NCBI RefSeq assembly: GCF_018986435.1
Contig: NZ_JAHMIN010000035.1
Span: 1 to 64,000 of the forward strand
From: Hahella sp. HN01
GTDB taxonomy: Bacteria; Pseudomonadota; Gammaproteobacteria; Pseudomonadales; Oleiphilaceae
DNA length: 64,000 nucleotides
Reading direction: 5' to 3'
Shown piece after piece: positions 16,806-24,946 of the stretch; position 1 is the stretch's first letter, and the number at the start of each line of letters is the position of its first letter. The notes beneath the pieces were generated by a model. That model saw nothing but the letters and a program-made list of their open reading frames with translations. It was not told the origin of the DNA and made no database searches. The position numbers and the translations under genes were made by a program.

Positions 16806-17879
16806 CTAGAAATCGCGCGGTAAATATCCCAGCTGCTTCCACCGCTTGTACTGCGCTTCGAAGGCCAGCTGATTTTCGTAAACCTTTTTGAAGTCCGCAT
16901 CTTTGGCGGCTTCCGCATCGAGTACTTTTTTGGTCACTTCCTGCAGACTGCGCAGGATGTTCTCCGGCAGTCTGCGCGCGGCGGCGCCGTCAGCCTCCAA
17001 TTGCTCCATGGCGCGACCCTGAATGGCTTCGCTACGCGCCAGATCGCGCGTGACGCCAGCCTGACACGCCATATTGATCATTTCCTTATCGCTATCGGAG
17101 ATAGCCTCCCACTCCTGCTTGTTGACGACCAAGTGGAATGCGGAGTGCGGCTGATGCCAGCCAGGGAAGTAGTTGTATTTGGCGACTTTGTTGAAGCCGA
17201 GTTTCTGGTCGACGGCGGGAAGGGAGAATTCCGTCGCATCAATAGCGCCTTTTTCCAACGCCTGGAAGATTTCGCCACCGGGCAATACTGTCACGGACGC
17301 GCCGAGATCCTGCATGATTTGGCCGCCGATGCCGGCGAAGCGGACTTTCAGACCTTTGAGGTCTTCAAGGCCATTGATTTCTTTTTTGAACCAGCCTGCG
17401 GTTTCCGGCCCGGTCAGGCCGCACAGAACAGGATGAATGTTGTCGCGATGATAGACGTCTTCCGCCATCTGGCGGCCTTCGCCTTCATACCACCAGGCGA
17501 TATATTCCCAAGGCTCCATGCCGAAGGGTACGGAAGAGAATAATACGGAGGAGGCGATACGGCCCTGGTCGTAACCCAGCCAAGTGTAGCCGGCTTCGAT
17601 TTTCCCGCTTTTGACAGCTTCGGTGATGTCCAGCGTGGGCGCCAGTTTATTAGGCTCGTAGTGCTTGATCATGATGCGGCCGCCGGAGGCTTTATTAAGC
17701 GACTCCATGACGCCTGGAATCGTGTCGCCCAGAGCGGGAAGGTTACTGCCGTACGCCGCCTGCATTTTCCAGCGTACTTTGTCGGTCGCCTGCGCCACGC
17801 TTGCGCAAGTCAGTGTGGCGACAATCAGGACTTTGGCGAGCGCGCGCGAAGATAAGGATGAGGTTCCATGTAAATGCAT
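16806..17879 (-). CDS. dctP: TRAP transporter periplasmic solute-binding protein
   Basis: 357 residues with a signal peptide ending near SVAQA-TDKVRWKMQ. It has DctP-family motifs: VRWKMQAAYGSNLPALGDTI, GLEDLKGLKVRFAGIGGQI (the arginine of the KVR motif usually binds the substrate carboxylate), FQALEKGAIDATEF and FPGWHQPHSAFHLVVNK. The last pattern resembles the TakP-like group that binds 2-oxo acids or related monocarboxylates, which fits the nearby CoA-transferase and TPP enzyme. It is the first gene of the transport operon. Confidence 0.9.
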   Translation of the reverse strand: MHLHGTSSLSSRALAKVLIVATLTCASVAQATDKVRWKMQAAYGSNLPALGDTIPGVMESLNKASGGRIMIKHYEPNKLAPTLDITEAVKSGKIEAGYTWLGYDQGRIASSVLFSSVPFGMEPWEYIAWWYEGEGRQMAEDVYHRDNIHPVLCGLTGPETAGWFKKEINGLEDLKGLKVRFAGIGGQIMQDLGASVTVLPGGEIFQALEKGAIDATEFSLPAVDQKLGFNKVAKYNYFPGWHQPHSAFHLVVNKQEWEAISDSDKEMINMACQAGVTRDLARSEAIQGRAMEQLEADGAAARRLPENILRSLQEVTKKVLDAEAAKDADFKKVYENQLAFEAQYKRWKQLGYLPRDF

Positions 17880-18234
17880 AGTATTTCCCTAAATTTCTTT
17901 TTATTGCCGACTACTACCGGAAGGCAGAATACATATATTAGGCCAGCTTTTAAACTCCTTAATTTTCATATAGATACGTATCAAATATGACCTGTTGTCC
18001 AGCAGGTGTACGGAAGCCCGGACAGACGGTCTGCCTGGCGCCCCTGGGAGCTTGTAATCGCTGACATTGGTGAGGCTATGGAGTTGTCCGCATTTTCAGA
18101 CAATGTATGAAGAGTCGGACAAAAATGGTGGGGAGGTTAGTTATAAAATTATTAGTACAAGTTTATCTGCGCAGGCAGATTAAATATGTTTTTTGTACCG
18201 TTTTTCTGCATATATCTGGCTAAAAAACTCGGAA
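17880..18234. promoter_or_regulatory. Upstream region of the dctP operon with repeated TTGTCC motifs
   Basis: This 355-nt gap carries no gene. It holds TTGTCC at 17995-18000, its complement GGACAG at 18020-18025, TTGTCCG at 18084-18090 and the complement CGGACAA at 18116-18122. The last two form an inverted pair 32 bp apart, about three helical turns. That suits a dimeric or oligomeric activator bound upstream, such as the sigma-54 activator encoded next door. A short palindrome ATCTGC-GCAG-GCAGAT lies at 18165-18180. I could not find a convincing -24/-12 element, so the promoter type is open. Confidence 0.45.
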
Positions 18235-18254
18235 AAGGCGTCTGGCGACGCCTT
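18235..18254 (-). terminator. Intrinsic terminator at the end of the sigma-54 activator gene
   Basis: A perfect 8-bp stem AAGGCGTC/GACGCCTT with a 4-nt loop overlaps the stop codon of the activator gene. On the minus strand it continues into TTTTCCGAGTTTTTT. This should separate the regulator transcript from the dctP operon downstream. Confidence 0.7.
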
Positions 18255-19668
18255 ATATCAACTCATGCTTTTGCAGTTTTTCGTAGAAGGTGGCGCGGGA
18301 TATCCCCAACGCCTTCGCACTGGCGGAGCGGTTACCATTACAGGCGGACATCGCCTGCTTGAGAAAATTACGCTCCGCCTCCGCCATGGCCTCTGATAGT
18401 GGCTTGACGGCTTCGCGGCGTTTTTCCTTATCTCCGGCGCCCTGCAGGTGGGCGAAGTCCGCGACGGTCAACTCAGTTCCCTCTGCGAAAATAAAGGCGC
18501 GCTCCAATGTGTTGTGAAGCTCCCGCACGTTGCCGGGCCAGTGATAGGTGTGCAATAACCGCATCGCCTCGGCGTTGGGTTTGCGCAAAGGTAATGCGGA
18601 GGCGTCGCAGAATTGTCGCAGCATGTTGCCAACTAATAGCTCAATGTCGCCTTCTCTATCCCTCAGTGGCGGCACCTCGATAGGCAAAACGTTTAAGCGA
18701 TAGTACAAGTCGGAACGGAATTCACCGGTCTCCACCATTTGCTTCAGATTGCGGCTGGTGGCGGCGATGATGCGTACGTTGACGCGAATGATGCGATTGG
18801 AGCCCAGGGCTTCGAATTCCTGTTCCTGCAGCACCCGCAATAACTTGGTCTGCAGGCTCAAAGACAAATCGCCCACTTCGTCCAAGAACAGCGTGCCGCC
18901 GTCGGCAAGCTGGATTTTTCCGATGCGCCCTTTGCGGTCCGCTCCGGTATAAGCGCCAGGCGCTGCGCCAAAGAATTCCGCTTCCAGCAGGCTTTCCGGT
19001 ATCGCCGCCATGTTGACGCCGACGAACGGTCGCTCCGCGCGCACCGATGCGTGATGGATGGCGTGGGCCAGCACTTCTTTGCCCGTGCCGGTTTCGCCCA
19101 GCAGCAACACGGTAGTGTCCAACTCCGCCGCTTGTCGCGCGCGCCGGATGAGTTCACGAATGACCGGGCTTTGTCCGATAAAATCCGCGAAGGAGTATTT
19201 CGCCTGTCGCATGTCCGCCAACTGCTTTTCCGCCGTGGTGGGCACGCCGCGCAGGCGACCAAACTTTTCCACCAGGGGTTTCATGTAGTCCAGCTGCTTG
19301 TAAAACACGAAACCAATGCCACCAATGACTTGATCCTGGTCGTCCCGGATCGGCATACGGGTCACCACCATCCAGGTGCCGCGAATGCGCATGAGATCGA
19401 GAAGAATAGGGCGGCCGCTTTCCACTACCTGACGCATCATGCTGTTGGGAATGGCTTCTTCCACCGGGCGGCCGACGTATTTCGCGGCGTCTTCCGGCAG
19501 TTCCAGCAGTAGGCGATATTTGTCGCTGAGCCAGCGAATTCGGGCTTTTTGATCGACGATGATGCTGCCTTCGCAAAAACTGTCCAGCAGATCCATCAGA
19601 GGATTATCTTGAATAAAGGCTAATTGGGCTTCGATGGGAAGCCGACTGTCTGATATTGAGGTTGCCAT
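18253..19668 (-). CDS. PAS-domain sigma-54-dependent transcriptional activator
   Basis: 471 residues. An N-terminal PAS-like sensor (about 25-130: GSIIVDQKARIRWLSDKY) is followed by an AAA+ domain with Walker A GETGTGKE (191-198), GAYTGA (238-243, the loop that contacts sigma-54) and Walker B GTLFLDEVGDL (259-269). A Fis-type helix-turn-helix ends the protein (NGNRSASAKALGISRATFYE). Such activators respond to a small ligand and switch on one neighbouring operon. Its position just upstream of dctP and the inverted TTGTCCG repeat between them suggest it controls the transporter and CoA-transferase. The ligand is unknown. Confidence 0.9.
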   Translation of the reverse strand: MATSISDSRLPIEAQLAFIQDNPLMDLLDSFCEGSIIVDQKARIRWLSDKYRLLLELPEDAAKYVGRPVEEAIPNSMMRQVVESGRPILLDLMRIRGTWMVVTRMPIRDDQDQVIGGIGFVFYKQLDYMKPLVEKFGRLRGVPTTAEKQLADMRQAKYSFADFIGQSPVIRELIRRARQAAELDTTVLLLGETGTGKEVLAHAIHHASVRAERPFVGVNMAAIPESLLEAEFFGAAPGAYTGADRKGRIGKIQLADGGTLFLDEVGDLSLSLQTKLLRVLQEQEFEALGSNRIIRVNVRIIAATSRNLKQMVETGEFRSDLYYRLNVLPIEVPPLRDREGDIELLVGNMLRQFCDASALPLRKPNAEAMRLLHTYHWPGNVRELHNTLERAFIFAEGTELTVADFAHLQGAGDKEKRREAVKPLSEAMAEAERNFLKQAMSACNGNRSASAKALGISRATFYEKLQKHELI

Positions 19669-19906
19669 GTCTACGCCGTCCGTTTCTTAATCCGACCCTG
19701 TCCATTGAGAGGGACCGAATGACAACAAAAGTACTCCACGTGTAACCGGGAAACATACTCCGAAAGCCGTCGTCAGGCAATGAAACTGTGGGGTTACAAC
19801 AATGGTTTAGGTAAAAAGTTCAATGTTTGAACAATTCGGGCGGCGATTGCTGTTATTGACGCTGCGATCAGGTTTTTAGTTAGTGTGAGTCTGAAGGTAT
19901 GATGCC

Positions 19907-20602
19907 ATGACACGACGTCGTCACCTGATGTCGAGCCTCTGTTTTAACAAGGACGCACTGATGCCGGAAAACGACTTGTTTATCCGTTGGCGACAATTAT
20001 TTCCCCATGCGGCCCCAGAAACTGTCAACAGCTGCTTTGCCGGATTGCGCAACGCCTACTCGGAACCCCATCGTCATTACCATACCTTGGCGCATATTCA
20101 GGCTTGCCTGAACCATCTCGATCAGGTTGTTGGCGATTTGGCGGACCCGCGTGGGGTGGAGTTGGCGCTTTGGTATCACGATATTGTCTATCAGATAGGA
20201 CATGCGGATAACGAAGCGGACAGCGCGCGACGCGCGGTGGCTGAACTGGGTCAACTGGGTGAAAGGCCCGAGATGGCGGCGCAGGTGCGGGACTTGATTC
20301 TTCACACCCGCCATCCGTCGCAACCGGACTCTCATGACGCCGCGTTGCTGGTGGATATTGATCTGGCGATATTGGGCACCGCTCCCGCTTTGTATGACCA
20401 ATATGAAGGCTGGATCAGGCAGGAATACCAAGACATCCCCTGGCCGCAATACTGCGCTGGGCGCTGTCGAGTGCTGCAAGGCTTTCTGAATGACGGCTTT
20501 ATTTATCAGACGGATAGGTTCCGTAATGAGCGGGAGTCCAACGCCAGAGAAAATCTAAAGCGGGCGTTGACTTGTCTTATGGAGCGGGAAGGAGATAAAT
20601 AA
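19907..20602 (+). CDS. HD-superfamily metal-dependent hydrolase-like protein (COG4339 type)
   Basis: 231 residues, soluble. It shows PHRHYHTLAHIQACL, ALWYHDIVYQIGHADNEADSA and LILHTRHP, the spaced His/Asp pattern of the small HD-domain proteins grouped as predicted phosphohydrolases. The substrate is unknown for the family. An ATG at 19961 is an alternative start that would drop 18 poorly conserved residues. It converges on the response regulator gene at 20618 with only 15 nt between them. Confidence 0.75.
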   Translation: MTRRRHLMSSLCFNKDALMPENDLFIRWRQLFPHAAPETVNSCFAGLRNAYSEPHRHYHTLAHIQACLNHLDQVVGDLADPRGVELALWYHDIVYQIGHADNEADSARRAVAELGQLGERPEMAAQVRDLILHTRHPSQPDSHDAALLVDIDLAILGTAPALYDQYEGWIRQEYQDIPWPQYCAGRCRVLQGFLNDGFIYQTDRFRNERESNARENLKRALTCLMEREGDK

Positions 20603-20617
20603 GGAGGAGTTGGCGAA

Positions 20618-22342
20618 TCAGGGCTGTGAGGGCTTCAAGCCATAGCGCAGCATGTCCGTCGCAATGGTGGCGGGGACCGGTTTGCTGAAGTAAAAACCCT
20701 GGGCTTCGTGGCACCCCAGTTCGCGTAATTTTTCCAGTTGCTGAACGGTTTCGATGCCTTCCGCGATGACCTTGAACCCCATGTGTTCGGCGATCGCCAG
20801 GATGGCTTTGACGATGGCGATATCGTCGCTGGATTCACAGATATTGCTGATAAAGGAGCGGTCGATTTTGAGACGGTTGAATGGGTACTTTTTCAGGTAT
20901 TCCAGATTGCTGTATCCCGTGCCGAAATCGTCGATGGCGATATCGAACCCCTGTCGCCACAGCGCTTGCAGTTGTCCGCCGCCTTTGGGGTCCATCAGGC
21001 TGCTCTCGGTCAGCTCCAGTTCAAAGTCGTTCGGAGACAGATGATAGCGGCTGAAAACGTCGACAAAGTCTTCGGTGAAGTCGTCTCGATACAGTTGTAC
21101 AGGTGAAATATTTATCGCCATGCGCACCCTCGGTCCGACACTGCGCCAGGCGACGATCTGCTGGCAGACCTGCTCGATCATCCACAGACTCAGGTCATAA
21201 ATGTGCCCATTCTCCTCCGCCAGAGGGATAAAACGTGCGGGGCTGATAAAGCCTTTGTCCGGGTGTTGCCAGCGTAGCAGAGCTTCAAAGCCAACCAATG
21301 TCTCTTTATGTATGTCCACCAGAGGCTGGAAATATACTTCAAACTGTTGTTCGCGCATGGCCTGAAACAGCGCCTGGGACAGCCACCAACGCTCGTAGTT
21401 CTCCGCATCCATTTCTGGAACGAACTTCTTCAGCAGGTTGCCGCCTTCTTTCTTGGCCTCCAGTAACGCCATTTCCGCTTTATTGAAAAGAACGCGCCAT
21501 TCTCGCGAATGCATGCTGGGCGGCATGTAGCCGATAGAGAATTTCAGCAAAAACTCTTGCGACTGGATCATGAACGGCTGTTGCAACCGGTGCTGCAACA
21601 AACGCAGCTGGGAGGCGGCGTCGTTCTCAGAGGCTTCCAGCACGACGCCGAACTTGCCTGGTCCGAGACAGCCCATCAGTATGCCTGGCGGGAAAATGGC
21701 GGACATGCGTTCGACGACTGTGCGGCTGATCTGCTTCTCGGACACATCACGATCCAGACTGCTGAGCAGTCCGATCAGGGTCTGGTCTAAGTCAATCTCA
21801 CATACGGCAACACAAAAAGAGCTGTCTTTTTTCTTCTTGAACAGCGTGTTGGCGATTTCCAGCAGGATTTCTTTGCGCGGCAGGCCGGTGACCGGGTCGT
21901 ATTGCTCAAGCAGACGAATATTCTGATTCTGAAAGTCATGCAGCTTTTTCAGTTTCAGCAGGTTGTTGACCCGGGCGCGGAGTTCCCGGCGATTAAACGG
22001 CTTGCTGACATAATCTTCCGCGCCGGCCTCCAGTCCCGATACGCAGGAGTCTCTGTCCGCCAGTGCGGTCAGCAGAATAATAGGGATATGTTTCCAGGCT
22101 TCATGAGATTTGATCTCCCGCGTCAGCTCAAACCCATTTTTACCCGGCATCATTACGTCCAGAATGATCAGGTCCGGCTCATAACTGGCGACGGTTTTCA
22201 GGGCGTCGCAACTGTTGTTCAGTTCATGGACGTCACAACCTTCAGCGCGAAAGACATCCGCCAGCAGTCTAGTGTTGCGCTGTTCGTCATCGACTATTAA
22301 CAGCCTGCTTCCCTCGAGCTGGAGCATAAGGTTCTTTTCCAT
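20618..22342 (-). CDS. Response regulator with degenerate GGDEF and EAL domain
   Basis: 574 residues. The receiver domain has Asp18/Asp19 and phospho-acceptor Asp62 (LIILDVMMPGKNG). The GGDEF region is degenerate: LGPGKF (226-231) replaces GGDEF, so cyclase activity is not expected. The EAL domain keeps EALLRW (Glu353) and DDFGTGYSNLEYL, typical of active c-di-GMP phosphodiesterases. Phosphorylation probably controls c-di-GMP breakdown. No kinase gene is directly adjacent; the hybrid kinase at 24947 is divergent and a few kb away. Confidence 0.9.
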   Translation of the reverse strand: MEKNLMLQLEGSRLLIVDDEQRNTRLLADVFRAEGCDVHELNNSCDALKTVASYEPDLIILDVMMPGKNGFELTREIKSHEAWKHIPIILLTALADRDSCVSGLEAGAEDYVSKPFNRRELRARVNNLLKLKKLHDFQNQNIRLLEQYDPVTGLPRKEILLEIANTLFKKKKDSSFCVAVCEIDLDQTLIGLLSSLDRDVSEKQISRTVVERMSAIFPPGILMGCLGPGKFGVVLEASENDAASQLRLLQHRLQQPFMIQSQEFLLKFSIGYMPPSMHSREWRVLFNKAEMALLEAKKEGGNLLKKFVPEMDAENYERWWLSQALFQAMREQQFEVYFQPLVDIHKETLVGFEALLRWQHPDKGFISPARFIPLAEENGHIYDLSLWMIEQVCQQIVAWRSVGPRVRMAINISPVQLYRDDFTEDFVDVFSRYHLSPNDFELELTESSLMDPKGGGQLQALWRQGFDIAIDDFGTGYSNLEYLKKYPFNRLKIDRSFISNICESSDDIAIVKAILAIAEHMGFKVIAEGIETVQQLEKLRELGCHEAQGFYFSKPVPATIATDMLRYGLKPSQP

Positions 22343-22545
22343 CGCCTGATCTTTAAAGTCTAGTCAAGAATTGCTGCAAATTTAACGTCTCAAATCAGGA
22401 CTTTTTGTAATAGGCGAGTTGCTTCTAATGCGATGGAGAGGGGGCTGATTCGATTGGCCAAGCCATTACGGCCGCTGTGTGTTTTTTTGTTAAATCCCAG
22501 CTTGTTTCTATACTGAGATTAACGGTTCAAGGGAGTTTCGAGGAT

Positions 22546-24399
22546 ATGAAACAACGACCGTCCGACCTCGCGAAAATAGCTGGATGTTGGCTGATGGCGC
22601 TATTTTCCTCCACCGTATCTGCGTCAAGAGAGGATCTGGTGCTCGACATAAAGGGCGCCAGTCTGGAGCAGCTTATGGGGCTGAAAATCTCCACGTTGTC
22701 TCGCAAGCAGGAATTACTCGCCAGAGCCCCGGCGGCGGTTTACGTCATTACCCGGGACGATATCCGACGCATGGGCGTCACCCATATTGCGGAAGCGTTG
22801 CGCTATGTTCCCGGGCTTGAAGTGAATCGTTTTGAAGGAGGCAAGTGGAGCGTGAGCGCCCGCGGATTCAGTTCCGCCACCACCAACGCGAATAAGATGC
22901 TGGTGCTGATCGACGGGCGCAGCATTTATAGCATGCTGTATTCCGGCGTGTTGTGGGAGGAAAAGGACGTCATGCTGGAAGACGTGGACCGCATTGAAGT
23001 GGTGCGCGGACCCGGCGGCACCTTATGGGGCGCCAATGCGGTCAACGGCGTCATCAATATTATCACGCGTAACGCCGCGGAGACTCAGGGCGGGGCGGTG
23101 ACGGTCGGCGCGGGATTGGAGGAACGTGGCTTGTATCAACAGCGTTACGGCTGGAAGGTCGGTGAAGAAGGTTTTGCACGGATCTATGGCAAAGGGGTGT
23201 ATCGCGACAATAGCGGCGGCCTGGGGACGGAAGACGACAGTGAACATCTGCAAACAGGTTTCAGGGTGGATCTGGGGCGCGGCCGTCAGGATGAATACAC
23301 GATTCAGGGAGACTACTATCGGGGCGAAGCCGGCGCGACGGAGGATTTCCACGGCGGCAACCTGATGTTCAATTGGAGTCATACCTTTTCTGAGCAGCGC
23401 AGCCAACAACTGCTGTTTTATTTCGATAACACCGTGCTGGAAACCACTGGCCTCGACGATAAGCGCGATATCTGGAATCTGGAATACCAGCTGCGCAATC
23501 AGTTTGGGCTTCACGATGTCGTAGCGGGACTGGGTTATCGGGTGGTTCATGATGAAGTTCTGTCGCCTTCGGAGACATCCGGCTTAAGACCGGAGAGACG
23601 GAGTGATGAGGTCAAGAATCTGTTTATTCAGGATGAAATCAAACCCTTTGGCGAGAATTTTCGTGTCATCGCTGGAACCAAATATGAAGTGAATGACTAC
23701 TCCGGCGAGGAGTGGCAGCCCAGTGTACGACTGGCTTATGACTTCCCTGACGCAATTGTCTGGGCGTCCTGGTCCAGGGCGGTGCGCGTGCCGACGAGAC
23801 TGGAGCACGACCTGTATGCGCCGGGATTGGTGGGGGCTCAGAGCCTGCTGCCGGAGCGCGCTAAATTTTACGAGGTCGGGGGCCGGAAATCCTGGAAGCA
23901 GTGGACGTTGGACCTGTCCGCCTATCACGGCGAGTACGATGATCTAAGAACGGTAGGGCCTAGTGGCATCCACAATGAAATGACCGGCGATGTCCGAGGC
24001 GTTGAAGTCTCATTGGATTACAAGCCAAATCCCATCTGGCGGTTGCGTCTCAACGCCAGTCATATGGAAATGGATATGGAGCCAGATCCATCCAGCGTTT
24101 CACTGGTCAGTGCGGAGAGTCTCGAAGATGCGTCCCCCAGAGACATGGCTCAACTGATTTCTTACTGGGACATTTCACCCTCTTGGAGTTTGAACGCCTA
24201 CCTGCGCTATGTGGATCGCATTCAGTATTCCAATATCCCCAGCTTTCTTGTGGCTGACTTCAGTGTGGTGTGGAGGCCGACGGAAGATCTGCGCGCGCAA
24301 TGGGTTCTGCGCCATTTGGGAGACCCGCATCCGGAGTCAGTGGGTCTGAATGGCGAAGTCGAGTCCGACGCCGCGTTTTATCTGGGCTGGGAGTTTTAG
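22546..24399 (+). CDS. TonB-dependent outer-membrane receptor
   Basis: 617 residues from the ATG at 22546, which follows a GAGG site and gives a normal signal peptide (WLMALFSSTVSAS). An in-frame ATG-like extension to 22477 has no leader. The plug domain shows APAAVYVITRDDIRRMGVTHIAEALRYVPG, VLIDGRSIYS and VEVVRGPGGTLWGANAVNGVINI; the rest alternates as a beta-barrel ending in GWEF. It is followed after 3 nt by a YfiR-like gene and then a kinase, so it may be part of a sensing unit, not only a transporter. The ligand is unknown. Confidence 0.9.
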   Translation: MKQRPSDLAKIAGCWLMALFSSTVSASREDLVLDIKGASLEQLMGLKISTLSRKQELLARAPAAVYVITRDDIRRMGVTHIAEALRYVPGLEVNRFEGGKWSVSARGFSSATTNANKMLVLIDGRSIYSMLYSGVLWEEKDVMLEDVDRIEVVRGPGGTLWGANAVNGVINIITRNAAETQGGAVTVGAGLEERGLYQQRYGWKVGEEGFARIYGKGVYRDNSGGLGTEDDSEHLQTGFRVDLGRGRQDEYTIQGDYYRGEAGATEDFHGGNLMFNWSHTFSEQRSQQLLFYFDNTVLETTGLDDKRDIWNLEYQLRNQFGLHDVVAGLGYRVVHDEVLSPSETSGLRPERRSDEVKNLFIQDEIKPFGENFRVIAGTKYEVNDYSGEEWQPSVRLAYDFPDAIVWASWSRAVRVPTRLEHDLYAPGLVGAQSLLPERAKFYEVGGRKSWKQWTLDLSAYHGEYDDLRTVGPSGIHNEMTGDVRGVEVSLDYKPNPIWRLRLNASHMEMDMEPDPSSVSLVSAESLEDASPRDMAQLISYWDISPSWSLNAYLRYVDRIQYSNIPSFLVADFSVVWRPTEDLRAQWVLRHLGDPHPESVGLNGEVESDAAFYLGWEF

Positions 24400-24402
24400 C
24401 GG

Positions 24403-24945
24403 ATGCCGTCTCGACAGATGAGCTGGAAATGGGCGAGCGGCTTGGCGACGGCGATAACCTTGGCGTTTTCCGCCATAGTTTGGGCGGTGGATGTCGAGTA
24501 TCAGATCAAAGCCTCTTATCTCTATAACTTTATGCAGTTTGTGAGCTTTCCCCAGGAATCCCTGGCTCACGATGGTCAGATCAAAGTCTGCATCGTTGGC
24601 GTAAACCGCTTTGGCGACGCTCTGGATGAAATAAACGGGGCCAAAGCACCGCAAGGGACAGTCGTTGTCAGTAGCCTGGGACGATATCGACCCGACCTGC
24701 CGATATATGGCTGTAACGTGTTGTTCCTCTCTTCCTCGGAAGAGAGGGAAACGGAACGAATCCTGAAGCTGGTGGATGTACGTGAAGTACTGACCATTAG
24801 CGAATATTCCCCGTTTATCGGCTATGGCGGATTGATTGAGCTGTATCAGATAGATGACAGCATTCGCTTCAGAGTCAACGCGTCGTTAGTCACTGAAACC
24901 AAATTCAAGGTGGCGGCGCAGTTGGTGCAATTGGGAGTGGAATAA
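24403..24945 (+). CDS. YfiR-like DUF4154 periplasmic protein
   Basis: 180 residues with a signal peptide (LATAITLAFSAIVWA). It has the family start VEYQIKASYLYNFMQFVSFP, CIVGVNRFGDALDEINGA, CNVLFLSSSEERETERIL and the late VREVLTISEYSPFIGYGGLIELYQ. DUF4154/YfiR proteins are periplasmic regulators that act on a membrane partner. Here it sits 1 nt before a membrane kinase, so it probably passes a periplasmic signal to it. The GGGAG site about 9 nt before the ATG supports this start. Confidence 0.87.
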   Translation: MPSRQMSWKWASGLATAITLAFSAIVWAVDVEYQIKASYLYNFMQFVSFPQESLAHDGQIKVCIVGVNRFGDALDEINGAKAPQGTVVVSSLGRYRPDLPIYGCNVLFLSSSEERETERILKLVDVREVLTISEYSPFIGYGGLIELYQIDDSIRFRVNASLVTETKFKVAAQLVQLGVE

Positions 24946-24946
24946 C

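Noticed and set aside
17880-18230. Sigma-54 -24/-12 promoter before dctP
   Set aside because: Expected from the adjacent activator, but I found no TGGC-N8/9-TGC arrangement with correct spacing on the minus strand.
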